From: Pomphorhynchus laevis
Lineage: Eukaryota > Acanthocephala > Palaeacanthocephala > Echinorhynchida > Pomphorhynchidae
DNA length: 64,000 bases
Direction: 5' to 3'
Assembly: GCA_012934845.2 (NCBI GenBank)
Contig: WNNJ02000502.1
Coordinates: 1-64,000, forward strand
Under the pieces are notes generated by a model. That model saw only the letters and a program-made list of their open reading frames with translations, searched no databases and had not been told where the DNA came from. Positions 24,484-35,861 of this stretch are shown in pieces (position 1 is the first letter of the stretch; every line of letters begins with the position of its first letter). Position numbers and translations under genes: made by a program.

Positions 24484-24834
24484 GTATGAGATCATGAAGA
24501 TCGATTGAAATCGGGACTGGTGATCCTTTGATGGATGCTTATTTATGTAATGAATAGTTGCTAGGTCACACGAGGTGACTTTCGCATTGAAAACTAGCTA
24601 CAGAATCCTTCCTTCATGATATCCAATTCCATACACCCTATGCATAGGGTGTATATTCAATTCCATACACCCTATGCATAGGGTGTATGGAATTGGATAT
24701 CATGAAGGAAGGATTATGTAGCTGGTTTTCAATGCGAAAGTCACCTCGTGTGACCTAGCAACTATTCATTACATAAATAAGCATCCATCAAAGGATCACC
24801 AGTCCCGATTTCAATCGATCTTCATGATCTCATA

Positions 24835-24835
<1 letters not shown>
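24484..24835. repeat. Palindrome: two head-to-head copies of the hammerhead element body
   Basis: Arms 24484-24639 and 24680-24835 are each 156 bases and complementary with only a few mismatches. They carry the same body sequence as 24107-24196. Each arm starts at AGGGTGTATGG, the first base after the predicted ribozyme cleavage site. The 40-base centre holds ATGCAT twice and shortened copies of the same start. Confidence 0.9.

Positions 24836-24903
<68 letters not shown>
24836..24903. repeat. (AT)n microsatellite
   Basis: A pure AT dinucleotide run adjoins the right arm of the palindrome. 24904-25870 beyond it is AT-rich and I see no gene there. Confidence 0.95.
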
Positions 24904-24908
<5 letters not shown>

Positions 24909-25876
24909 CAAAAAAATGGAAATACAAACAAATTGCAATGCCAGATAGCATATTTCAATGACAGTTATGACTTGCATAGACTATGAGATAACAATATCTA
25001 AATGTTGATACCAATATATTAAACTATAATTAAATGCAATTAAATTTAAAATAATAGCGTATAACGAATTAATATTTAAGTATCTATTAAATGAAAAACG
25101 TCTAACATACTGGAATAGTACAGAAATTAAAGAAAAAATCTGGCTAGTACGGAAATTTGGACTAGCACATTCATTGCTTATAACAAGCTTGGAAAATGCT
25201 TGTTATATAAAATGCTTATTCTACTGTAAATTCAATGTCATATAGATCAAGTGTTCTATATAAATATAAAACACAAGTCATTAGTATACATTTCAGTACC
25301 GTCTACCTTTGCTTAGTCATAATGCAGGTATAAACGACGTTTTTAGTGATATCCAATTTCATTAGATTTCTTCTTTAATTGATTTATTTTGCAAATAAAA
25401 ATATTTATTTTGAGCTGTGAACTTTAACAATAATTGGAATTAATTTGAAAAAAAAACAGTCAAACTTGTTTGATGGAACATCATCCATTTTATGCTTTTA
25501 GAGAACTATGCTGTAGATTAATAGAATATAACGATTGTGAAAATAAAAGTTAAATTATTAGCGTATAAATAAAATTATAATTTTCGAAAATTGCATATTT
25601 TACAATTTTTTAATTATTTTAGATAGTTGATACTGATTTATTTGTGAATAAATTGGTTTAAGGAAATTTTATTTCCTTGAAAGTAATATAAATAAAATGG
25701 CTATTGAAGTTATGTTTTTAAAAGGATTAGTCCAATAGAATTAAGAAATTCAATAAAGACATTAAAAGGTCCAATAAAAAATCATTATTTACTGCAGTAT
25801 ATATTTTCAGCTGTTTAGTAGATTTACGTATTCAGTTATAATTTTCTGAATACATCAATTGCTTTTAAATAGTTAA

Positions 25877-26285
25877 AACTGATCCATTATTGATAAATAA
25901 TTATTGGAGCTGGATCAAAGAAAGGAGGAAATTATTTTTGATATTTTGCTAACTTTTGTTAGCACATTCAGAATATTACTAATTTGTAATTATGTAATTT
26001 TCTGAAGATGCTAACAGAAGTTACGAAGCCCGTCGTACAGTGACGGGTTTCGTATACATGACACATGGAGTTTCAAAGCGAATACAAATAAACGAAATAG
26101 GCAATTTACCAGTGGACTGTGGAAAATAATATACAAAATAAATAATTAATAATAATTTATTCTGCATAGTTGATACTGATCCGTTATTGATAAATAATTA
26201 TGGGAGCTAGATCATAAAAAGACGACAATTTTATTTGATATTTCGCTAACTACTCTTAGCATCTTCAAAAAATTACATTTTATTA
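25877..26285. repeat. Two copies of the short foldback/MITE-like family
   Basis: Copies at 25877-26030 and 26168-26285 both start with ACTGATCC.TTATTGATAAATAATTAT and continue into GATATTT.GCTAAC. The first runs on to GAAGATGCTAACAGAAGTTA, the inverted counterpart, so it can fold back. 26285-26660 is AT-rich with nothing seen. Confidence 0.6.
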
Positions 26286-26661
26286 AAGTTAACATTATAT
26301 GTAATAATATTAACTTAATATTAAAGTTAATATTATAACATTATATACAATAGTGTAAATATTATTATTCTTAAAAATATTCGGGACAAATAAGATACTA
26401 TATATAAAAATCAGAAAGGACATTATTTGGATGTCCTTTTTAAAGGACACTATATAAAATTATATATTATTAATCGGACTGTAATTGGCTACTATTATTT
26501 GGTTGTACGTTTAGCATTCGACATTTAGAAAATATTTTTTGGATTTACACAAATTTTAAAAATCTGTCTTATTGAATTAAAAAATTTCAATTAGAATATT
26601 AAAGATAAAATTAAGTTAGAAATTAAAAATTCAAATAAAAGTCAAGAGTCTTCATTACGTT

Positions 26662-27054
26662 CTACAGCCATTTTTGTACAAGTTCGGATGCATAAAGTTG
26701 CTCTTGAGTTTGGTTTGCTTGTTGATTTGTCGGCTGATGTTGCTGGGGATGAAGACGATCTAATGGATGAAACAACGAAGCAGTATAATCTTGATTTGAT
26801 TATTGTAAATTTTGAAATACTGTTGTTGCATAAGCTGTTTGTCTATTGCTTGGTGATCGAATAGAATCCACATCAGATGAAGTAGGCTGACTATTCATTT
26901 GATTATCGACTAGACCGCTTATATTTGAAGATATCAACTGTGAATATACTTGTGGGGATGTGTCCCTAAGGCGAATTAGGATATTAAAGTACAATTTTAA
27001 ATGATTCCGTAACGCTTGGATATTTTGAAGAGTTGAAGTTTCAAAATAGAAACG
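26662..27054 (-). CDS. Terminal exon of an unrecognised host gene, in-frame TAA
   Basis: One minus frame runs from about 27054 (RFYFETSTLQNIQALRN) through HLKLYFNILIRLRDTSP to VFQNLQ. It then meets TAA (26802-26800) and continues protein-like in the same frame (SNQDYTASLFHPLDRLHP, then a Gln/Asn-rich stretch) to YASELVQKWL and TAG at 26662. The composition is unlike the surrounding AT-rich noise and there is no RT or nuclease motif. I do not recognise the family. The upstream intron border is uncertain because a stop lies just above 27054. Possible explanations: a short final exon ending at the TAA, a recent nonsense change, or a pseudogene. Confidence 0.5.
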
Positions 27055-27340
27055 TTTTTAATTAAAATGCTTGAACACGCAGTCGATTCGATCTCATGTT
27101 ACAGTTCGGATACTTGTACATATAGTGTATCTATTTTTAAGGATTATTAATATATAAAATATATATTTAATAGATATATCTCTATATATTACATTTTTGG
27201 ATTCATTGATTTTTAATCTTATAATTTTTCGCTTTATTCTGATACTATTCAAAATTAATGCAATCATCTTTAATAAACTGAAACATCAATCAGAAAGAAT
27301 TTAGCTAAAACCTGTAAGTTTACTAAAAAGTAGATTAAGT

Positions 27341-27560
27341 CAAATGGTGTAACTACAGGGCCACACTGATGAGACCACCCTGTAGTGATGAGTAAACAAA
27401 GGTCGAAACGCCTCACTGGAGGCTAGGCGTCTGTGGTAGGCGCATTCCGGGTCAAGCTTCCCGACGAAAGTTGTAAAAAAGCATGAAGATTTAAATTTTC
27501 CTGTTTGTGTTAATAAAAGTTGTAGCTTTTAAATTCTTTCTGATCAATAGAGCGTCACCA
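27341..27560 (+). mobile_element. Hammerhead-bearing small retroelement, best copy
   Basis: The unit has a hammerhead at its left and a shared tail of about 120 bases (CATTCCGGGTCAAGCTTCCC, then AAAAAAGCATG, TTTCCTGTTTGTGTTAAT and AAAAGTTGTA). Further tails without the ribozyme lie at 27655-27735 and 28065-28250. Related units lie at 37158-37345 (-) and 37381-37610 (+). It has no ORF, so it depends on enzymes of another element. Confidence 0.75.
27353..27436 (+). ncRNA. Hammerhead ribozyme (type I), complete
   Basis: Core CTGATGAG is at 27366-27373 and CGAAA at 27404-27408. Helix I pairs CCACA (27361-27365) with TGTGG (27432-27436). Helix II pairs GACC (27373-27376) with GGTC (27401-27404). 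Helix III pairs ACGCCT (27408-27413) with AGGCGT (27425-27430). The cleavage base C follows at 27431, giving the preferred GTC triplet. CTACAGGG (27353-27360) is complementary to CCCTGTAG in loop II (27378-27385), a possible pseudoknot. Every helix is fully Watson-Crick. Confidence 0.92.
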
Positions 27561-27654
27561 GTAGTTTATTAATTAAAAAATTAAAATTATTAATTCTTTC
27601 GTATCTATCGAATAGATCATATCAGTATTGAATATCAAATCTAATGCATCTATT

Positions 27655-27735
27655 ATATAAGAAGTACAGGTTTACACTTTCCTGTTTGTGTCAATTAATA
27701 AAAGTTGTATTGAAATTCTTTCAGATATAAAAATA
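27655..27735 (+). repeat. Tail-only copy of the hammerhead element
   Basis: This has the shared tail words CAGGTTTACACTTTCCTGTT and AAAAGTTGTATTGAAATTCT. The hammerhead part is absent. Confidence 0.65.
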
Positions 27736-28064
27736 AAAATTCAATTAAAATTTTGATTAAAATTTAAGTATATAATTCAGTGAATCCATAGAATAATGAG
27801 ATGATTCAAATGATAGTCAGCTAAGAGAAAAAGGACATAAATGTTGGTATTGGATTAGCAGCTAATGAGCTCCACCAGTACTGAATTGTAACGTACTGCT
27901 ATTAGCGTATATCATGATTTAAGAGTGATGATTAATATTTATAATATTAATCTTTACATTATTCATGCAATATTTATTTGTCATGCTATTTATAGATACT
28001 TTATAAGTAAAATTTCATTTGATCGAAACTTTTTTGTCCGTCTACGGAAGCTGGAATCGATGTT

Positions 28065-28250
28065 GTAGTTAAAATATTTAGGTTCCTGTTTTCTCTAGTA
28101 GGCTCATTCCTGGTTAAGATTCCTGAAGAAATTTTTAAAAAGCATTACAGGTTTTAGCCTTTTTCCTTTTAGAGTTTGTAAATAAAAGTTGTAACTTTTA
28201 TTCTTCAATACTAAATTATTTCTGATTGATGAAAAACGTCATCAATTACA
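28065..28250 (+). repeat. Diverged tail copy of the hammerhead element
   Basis: Words such as CTCATTCCTGGTTAAGATTCC and AAAAAGCATTACAGGTTTTA align to the tail after the ribozyme at 27440-27545. The core CTGATGAG is not present. Confidence 0.55.
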
Positions 28251-28502
28251 TTGCCAGCTGAAACATCTTTTTAAACACCGTAAATGGAATTTAACCACAA
28301 AGTGGTAATTGATTTTCTAAACAGAGCAAATAATTTAATCAAGAATTGTCTATATAATAATTGTCTAAATTTAAATACTATCGTTTGAAAATGATTTACT
28401 AAGGACCGACGCTTTTGTAGAAACAGATATGTAAATTGTTCGGGTTATTTTTAAAATATTCTATTCAAAACATAAATCATTTAAATGACTAAACTCCAAA
28501 GT

Positions 28503-28690
28503 TTAATCCTCTTTTGAATGCATATGCTTAATCACATTAAGATTGCGGTCGTGTCTAATAGGGCCAATCTCAAAATCTGTTTTGTCAAGATTCCAGCGGT
28601 TTTGTTCTAAAATCTTAAAGAATTTATCGATGCTCTTCTGAGATGAGGTAATGCTCTCTTTGATGTGCTGAGCTGCTTCTTGAAATTTAT
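28503..28690 (-). CDS. RUSF1: RUSF1, last exon
   Basis: After an AG acceptor at 28692-28691 the frame reads KFQEAAQHIKESI, then IDKFFKILEQNRWNLDKTDF and IGPIRHDRN, ending HSKED and TAA. The FFKILEQNRWNLDK block corresponds to the FLKGLQDAGWKTEK block at the C-terminus of human RUSF1. It is the furthest downstream exon found of the minus-strand gene whose other exons lie at 38343-48236. The exon or exons coding the segment between this and 38343 were not found. Confidence 0.65.
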
Positions 28691-29166
28691 CTTAACAGAA
28701 TAATTCAAATGATTCAAATAATAAAGAAAACAATTTTGTCAATATTTTTGTCGGTTCGTTGATAATTAATATTCACTGATGCCTGATTAGTGCAGACAAA
28801 CGTCTATTCAGCAGACAGATAATTAATTCACTCAGCAGACATTTATGGCCTGCTGAGTAATTTGAAATTGAAAACCTAAATAAAATGATCAAATGCATTT
28901 ACGTTTGGTTCCACGCTGATCCCGAGTCGAATAAAATGATTTGATCTTTGGTAGCAAATAGAGAGTTTATTTATACGAAACTATAAGCGCTTCTAAAAGT
29001 AGCTAACGTTGTATATTGATTTCTTTATTATTTTTACCAACTAATATTTTACTATTAATAATACAGTTTAAGGGTTTCCGAAAATTTGCTATTATTTAAC
29101 AATTTATTTGTATGTTAATCGATGTAAGAATCCTGTATAACACCGATCAGTCAAAACGATCATTAA

Positions 29167-29486
29167 ATGTACGACTCAGTAAATATCGTCGAACTTCCTC
29201 CACCTCTCAATAGTATGATCAATTTTGATAGTCAAAATGAAACTACCAGCAAGCGAGAGGAGAAGGACCTATTGCCGCTTAGGGACAAGAAATTTAAAAA
29301 CGATTTGCTTGAGCAGATTTACAACAAATCTTTCGAAAAGTGTCGATGACGAAAAGATGATCAACAAATGATTTCTTAGAGAGCATGTCGAATCCAGTAT
29401 CTTTGCATACAGCCTTAACTCATGCAGTTAAAATGCGACGCGACAGGATTCACATTTACACCGACGATCAGCCATCAAGTAGTTAA
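29167..29486 (+). CDS. Small unrecognised gene, probably two exons
   Basis: The first open part starts at ATG 29167 (MYDSVNIVELPPPLNSM) and is hydrophilic, with KREEKDLLPLRDKK and FKNDLLEQIYNKSFE. A GT at about 29339 and an AG at about 29386 would remove a roughly 48-nt intron, the size seen in MTG2. The second part reads NPVSLHTALTHAVKMRRDRI and ends IHIYTDDQPSSS with TAA at 29486. This gives about 90 residues. I do not know the family. It lies in an intron of the minus-strand RUSF1 gene, on the opposite strand. The splice choice is inference. Confidence 0.5.
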
Positions 29487-30909
29487 TCAGACAGCAACGA
29501 ATCTTTTTAAAATATGTTTTACATTATTTTAGAAAGTATCACTCAAAATACTTTCGTGCTCAAGATACTTACAATCGAACAGTTCTTCAAATTACATATA
29601 AAACGATCAATCAGGTTGCTGATTATTCCATTTAAAAGAGAACCAGACATGAATTTTAGTAAATTATTACATCGTAATAGCCTCAGTAGTAACAATGAAT
29701 ATTCGTTATCAAATAGCCTTAACATAATTTTCCAATGTCCCAACTAACAGATAAGGCAAATGCATATATACAAAATGAAGAATATAAACATTGGCACACT
29801 CTTGAAATGTTCAGTATTTTCAACAATACGCATCGCTGTACCATCCTCGCCCGCATGCTTTGCTTTAATATACTCTCTTCTGTAATTCATTAGCGTATTC
29901 GGTTGATTATCATGTTATTCCACGTATTGTGCTAGGCAAATGTAGATTAAGTTCTTAGATTTACATTAAAAATCACTTCTCATTGAGTCTTGGAGTCATG
30001 TTAAGTTGATTTCAAATTTCGATGTATTATGCATATCCATATATGCATATCCAATATCCATTATGCATATTGTATAAATAATATAATTATATAAATATAT
30101 ATTGTTTAATTTTTGAATGCATAACTTGTGATTGATTGAACAATTTCAAACTTTACGTATTGAATTTCGAAAATCCAATACTAACAAAACAGGCGTTCAT
30201 AAAGCATTTAGAGAATTAATACATAAATTTCAAATATTTGCAATTTACTCACATAACTTGTTACCGCCCCAGTTCAGAGAAATATTCAAAAAGCAAAATT
30301 GACCGCATTCCCGAAGAAGATCCACGCTTTTAAAATTTGGTGTTAGCACAATACAAAACGTAACATCTAAATCACAATAGACATTATCATCTGGTTACTT
30401 ATCAGTTACCGTCATAAACGCCAGCGGCTGTACTCGATAACAGTTGTACTCGTAGGCTAAACACGATTGTTAATTGCAAAGAATAAAGAAGTATTGGTCA
30501 ACACTTTTATAAAACTCGTGTAGCTTCATTCAAATCGACTATTATTTAGCATAATAGTCGATTATCATATTTATATTATATTTATCATATTATATTACAT
30601 TATCATATTATATTTATCATATAAATATCTATAAAAATATGTTAAAATACTTAAAATATTAGATTTAAAATTTGAATTTAATTTACAAAAGACTTACGCA
30701 AAAGATTATTTTAGAATAATAAATAATATTAAATAAATAATAATATTTTTTAATTATTTTAATTTTTATTTTATTAATTTTTATTTGTCGATGAAACAGT
30801 TTATCAAATTTATGTAAATTTGACTTCAAAGACTACAATTCAATGGAAATGGAATTGAGTTGAACGTAGACATAAAAAACTCATACATAAAAATGTATGC
30901 TTGTTTTAA

Positions 30910-31945
30910 AATTTAACGAAGTATATGAAGAAAACGATGGTCTCGCAATGGGAAATCATCTAGCAACCCTTCTTAGTGAATTATATATATGACAAATTGG
31001 ATATTAAATAATATCACTAAGATGAATGGAATTGTTATGTGGATTAGATATGTCGATGATACGTTTGCTATTTGTGATAACACAATTGATGTACAGGACA
31101 TGATAAGAGCAATAAATTGTTTTGATGAAACTATTCAGTGGACAATATAATTAGAATTAGATTATAGATTAACATTTTTAGATGTCGTCCTTAGTAGAAC
31201 ATCAAATGATATTTTAAAAACATCCGTTTATTATAAAAATTTAAATAATTTAAATGCTGTTTCGTGGAATACCAATGTCCCAACATATTGGAAAATATAT
31301 GCTGCCTATTCTTTATTTCTACGAAGTAAGATGATTGTTTTCGATATATATGAGGTTGAAACAAATAATAGGATAATTTGAATTCTATAATATAAAAACG
31401 GTTTTCCATCATGGGCAATTAAAAGTACCAAAAAGGTTCTACAAAAGTACCAAAAAGGATAAACAAGTTGTTTTTGGCCCAGAAAGAGAAAATAAATACA
31501 TAGGATTATCATTTATAAATAACTTTTTGGAATATTAATTTCAAAAGATTTGTTTCAAACAATAAAACATTAAATACTTTAAATATTGTTTTGGATAATA
31601 GTAGAATATCGAAGTTACATAACATTTTGAAAAGAAACCCAAAGATAGATTAAGTTATAAAATTTCTTGTTTAGAATTAGATAAAATATATGTGGGCCAA
31701 ACAGGCCAACCATTCAAGACCAGATTAAAACAACACAAATGCATACTCAACAGAGGCCTAAGTAGCGCTATTGTAGACCATAGTTTAAATTTAGATCACA
31801 ATATTGATTATAATAATACTGTTGTTTTAGCAAAAGAAACCAATTGTTTAAATAGAAAAATTCTTGAGGCTTATTGCATTCATAAAAACTCCAATATTAT
31901 TATGTCGAATAATAAACCTGACGTAACGTTAAATATTTTGTAAAG
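30910..31945 (+). mobile_element. Penelope-like element fragment, RT followed by GIY-YIG nuclease
   Basis: Plus-strand pieces in order are ENDGLAMGNHLATLL (RT block before the catalytic centre), IRYVDDTFAICDN (YVDD motif), LDYRLTFLDVVLSR, then LELDKIYVGQTGQPFKTRLKQH, a GIY-YIG endonuclease at 31665-31760. The nuclease continues in a clean 83-residue frame to 31943. Nuclease after RT is the classical Penelope layout. The 5' half of the element is missing and a few frame breaks are present, so it is dead. 29500-30900 before it is AT-rich with no gene recognised. Confidence 0.8.
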
Positions 31946-31986
31946 GTGTTTTAAACGATTCTTTTGTTTGGGGGCACTTTTCCAGT

Positions 31987-32262
31987 ATGTGCAACGAGAC
32001 TGAAAAATGTGTACATTGTGCAGGGCAACATGAATCCGCACAATGTCAAGATAGAAACATGTTCAAATGTGTAAATTGCAGTGGACACCATAAAGCATAT
32101 GCGCAAAAATGTCCAGCATTTCAAGAATACATACAAAGAGTTCAACAAGGAAATAATAATGGATTTAACAAACGGGAAACAGATACATACGCAACAAGGG
32201 CACGAAGAAACATGGAAGTAAGTTCGGAAATGCAATTGAACACGCTTATAGAAAAAAAATAA
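31987..32262 (+). mobile_element. Zinc-knuckle ORF1 fragment of a retroelement
   Basis: A 91-residue frame has CVHCAGQHESAQC followed by CVNCSGHHKAYAQKCPAFQ, two C-x2-C-x3/4-H-x4/5-C-type knuckles, then a basic tail (TRARRNMEV). The second knuckle with its CPAF ending resembles ORF1 proteins of Jockey-like LINEs. It starts 43 bases after the Penelope-like fragment, but there is no evidence that the two belong together. Confidence 0.55.
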
Positions 32263-32540
32263 ATAGGAGGACATTGTCCATAGGAGGACATTCGTCTTTC
32301 CTATGATCCAGCTCCAATAATTATTTGTAAATATCGATTGTGAAAACGTCACCCTAGACCATGCGAATGCATATTGAATTTGAATGCAGAAACCTTGGAT
32401 GTCGAATTTCAGTTGCGAGATATTTTACAAAGGAGATTTTCAATATCGACATTTAAATGATAATAAAATAATTATTAATAATTATTAATTATTAATAATT
32501 ATTAAATAATTATTTAATAATTAATAATTAAATAATTATA

Positions 32541-32795
32541 AATCAAATCAGCTAACTGAGTCTACGTATTTAATATAATTATAAACTAAACAAAACATAA
32601 TAATGCTAAATCAAAATTTAATAATTAAATAATAAAATTAATAATTGTTTTTAGATTTTCTATAATTTAAATCAAGTTAAAATAATAAAATGAAATTTAA
32701 AATAAACGTTATTTTTATGAATTAACTAATAAATAACAAACGTTGTATCAGAATAAGAATTAGAGGTAATCAGGACGAACTAATATGTTATCAGA
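32541..32795 (-). repeat. Penelope-like element 3'-end copy
   Basis: The copy starts at the family terminus CAGCTAACTGAGTCTACG and runs through ACATAATAATGCTAAATCAA, GAATTAACTAATAAATAAC and TCAGAATAAGAATTAGAGGT. It corresponds to about 40585-40830 of the longest copy. Confidence 0.8.
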
Positions 32796-33339
32796 AAACT
32801 TAATAATTCCTGATATTTTCTAATATTTCCTAATATTTTCTAATAAATAGAAATAATAATATTTCTATTATTTAAAATAATAGAAATTACTTATTTTTAT
32901 ATTAGCTTTTGACATGGTAATATAACTGAACATTTTATACTAGAAAGTGCATATATATATTAACTGTATATTTTAAACTAAATATTATTTATTTGAAATC
33001 CGATATTGATTATTATTAAAAATACATTATGATATTTTATCTTTTACAATTAAAAATGTAATTTTATATAAAATAAAATTACAAAATATTTTTCTTGTCA
33101 AGAAATTGTTGTTGTTTGAATAATTGTTGATATGAATTTTTGTTGTTTTCTTGTCAAGAAATTGTTGCTTGAAAAATTGACGAACAGATCTACAATGAAG
33201 TGAATCTACAAATGTTGATCTACAATGGATCAACATTTGAGTGAATGTAAAAACGTTGCTGGCAACTATTGTAATATAGACTTATTTTAAGGTACCGTAT
33301 TTATTCTTTATATCATTTAAATATGAAAAATTATTCATT

Positions 33340-33660
33340 AAATCAAATCAGCTAACTGAGTATACGTATTTAATATAATTAAAAAGTTATAAAAAATCGA
33401 AATTTAAAATAAAAGTCAATTTTTATGAATTGACTAATAAATAACAGACGTTTTATCAGAATAAGAATTAGAGGTCATCAGGAGGAACTGCTATGCTATC
33501 AGGTTTCGACTCCTAACTTCTCTACTTAACATTGCAGCGGGGCCAAATACATGCTAATGATGTATATTATTTATTATTTATTATTAAAGTATATTATTTA
33601 TTATCCATCCATAAAAATTTACCACTTAAGAGTTTAAATTTATTCTTTATATTATTGTGT
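33340..33660 (-). repeat. Penelope-like element 3'-end copy
   Basis: This copy has the terminus with one substitution (GAGTATACG). It includes GAGGAACTGCTATGCTATCA and CAGCGGGGCCAAATACATGC, then TTATTATCCATCCATAAAAA, so it reaches the end of the RT reading frame. Confidence 0.8.
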
Positions 33661-33683
33661 AACGGACAATAGTCAGTAACGGA

Positions 33684-33885
33684 CCAAATCAAACCAGCCA
33701 ACTGAGTCTACGTATTTAATATAATTATAAAATAAATAAAACATTATAATGCTAAATCAAAATTTAATAATTAAATAAAATTAATAATTGTTATAAGATT
33801 TTTTATAATTTAAATCAAGATAAAATAAAAAATTGAAATTTAAAATAAAAGTCATTTTTATGAATTGACTAATAAATAGCAGTGG
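33684..33885 (-). repeat. Penelope-like element 3'-end copy
   Basis: The terminus is CAGCCAACTGAGTCTACG. The copy ends after GAATTGACTAATAAATAGCA. 33886-34320 after it is AT-rich with nothing recognised. Confidence 0.75.
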
Positions 33886-34328
33886 TCATTAATAACTAAT
33901 AATCATTAAATAACTTATCCAAAAAGGATAAGTTAGTTTATTGAGTGCTAATATGAAGAAGTTGTTTTGATAGAAATAAACAGCAATTATAAAGATTATA
34001 CGGAAATATAATGGTTATGGACGCTTAACAATAAGGAATTAAATAAATGCGGATGAAGTAAGAATTTATTTTTACTTGCTACTGGGCACGTAAATTGTGA
34101 ACGAATAGACTTGGAAATTTTAATAATTAAGATTAATTATTAATTATTAATCTTATTAATTATTAATTATTAATCAATAATTGATTATTAATTATAAATC
34201 AATAATTGATTATTGATTATTGATTATTATAGATAATCTAATCTCAAAAAATATTATTTTATAAGAAATAAGATAACACGATAAAAACTTTTGAATTTTT
34301 ATCCTTAATGAATAAATGAATAATATCG

Positions 34329-34442
34329 GTGTGAATTACAAGCTTTGTCATGTTAACACAGAAAGACTCGAAAGCAATTAAAAATCTGTATCTTTCGAAT
34401 GTATTTTTCCATATAAAACAAGTTAGTATTTTCTTAAGTGAA
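34329..34442. repeat. Left arm of a 114-bp inverted repeat
   Basis: This arm is complementary to 35466-35580 with about one mismatch. The arms bracket the Penelope-like 3' copy at 34684-35170. Both arms share CTCGAAAGCAATTAAAAATC or its complement. Confidence 0.85.
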
Positions 34443-34683
34443 AATACTAAAATACCTGGTCTCTTAAGTGTGATCACGTGAAGCAGTTTACATTTAAAAG
34501 TGTAAACACCTAGGGATGCAAACTTCTCCCTTTTTTAAGAATTAATAATTCATCAAACTTGTTTGAAAATAAGAAAAAATAATAGTAAAGTCGTAACCAA
34601 TAATACAAAGTTTCAGTATTTCTGACAGAGGTCATATACCGGGAAAACAAAGTCCACAGGTCAATAATAACATGTCAGTAGAA

Positions 34684-35170
34684 CAAATCAAATCAGCTAA
34701 CTGAGTCTACGTATTTAATATAATTATAAAATAAACAAAACATAATAATGCTAAATCAAAATTTAATAATTAAATAATAAAATTAATAATTGTTTTTAGA
34801 TTTTCTATAATTTAAATCAAGTTAAAAAAAAAATTGAAATTTAAAATAAACGTCATTTTTATGAATTGACTAATAAATAACAGACGTTGTATCAGAATAA
34901 GAATTAGAGGTCATCAGGAGGAACTGCTATGCTATCAGGTTTCGGCCCCTAACTCCTCTACCCAACATAGCAGCGGGGCCAAATACATGCTAATGATGTA
35001 TTTTCTCTGATAAAACTATCTAATATCTTATTCTAATACAAAGTATATTATTTATTATCCATCCATAAAAATTTGCCACTTAAGAGTTTAAATTTATTCT
35101 TTATATTATTGTGTTGATTTATATATTTTACTATTTTCTGCTTGATGGCATTTTTATAGTAACCTAGTTT
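34684..35170 (-). repeat. Penelope-like element 3'-end copy, longest of the short copies
   Basis: It matches 40585-41090 with few changes: terminus, 3' untranslated part and the last RT codons. It then ends in a sequence unrelated to the full copy. It is therefore a copy truncated at its 5' side. Confidence 0.85.
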
Positions 35171-35465
35171 AAAGGTGACCTAGTATAATAACCTAGTTTA
35201 ACTAGTATATTTAGCCTAGTCTTTATATCTTTATAAGATACATAGCCACAGTTATCTAATCTGATTAATTTATCTTTTTATTCCTTTTAAAAGCTTTATG
35301 AACTTTAAGCAAAGAATAAAATATTTATCTTAAATCGATTTGCTTATGTTGCCTAAAAATGATGATATGTTGCATCATTAAAATCAAGAAAATTTTATAA
35401 TTATCAATTTTGTTTTCTTGTGATACTAATTATGCCCACCAGTAATTAACTTTTATTAATGTACA

Positions 35466-35580
35466 TAAGAAAATACTAACTTGTTTTATATGGAAAAATA
35501 CATTCGAAAGATACAGATTTTTAATTGCTTTCGAGTCTTTCTGTGTTAACATGACGAAGCTTGTAATTCACACCGATATT
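35466..35580. repeat. Right arm of the 114-bp inverted repeat
   Basis: This is the complement of 34329-34442. Sequence between this arm and the Penelope-like copy (35170-35466) is AT-rich and non-coding. Confidence 0.85.
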
Positions 35581-35861
35581 TTAATATATTATTTATTTAT
35601 AAATCAAGTGTTTAGTGTATTTTTTATTGAAATTGCTTAAAATTTAAATGTTTATAGCTTATTTACATTAAACAGCCAAGCCATATTTGAATATGGTGAC
35701 TACGTTTTCTTTTATATCTTTGTAATTAATAGTATTTTTAAAATAACAAATTAAATACTTATTTATAGAGACTCAAGTTAAAAATATTTTGGTAATGCAA
35801 TGATTTTATCAATTACATTATATAATTTTTTTTTGATTTATCATATTTCATATGATAAATC

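Noticed and set aside
31950-32270. Zinc-knuckle ORF as part of the neighbouring Penelope-like element
   Set aside because: Penelope-like elements are not known to carry such an ORF after the nuclease; adjacency is more likely chance.
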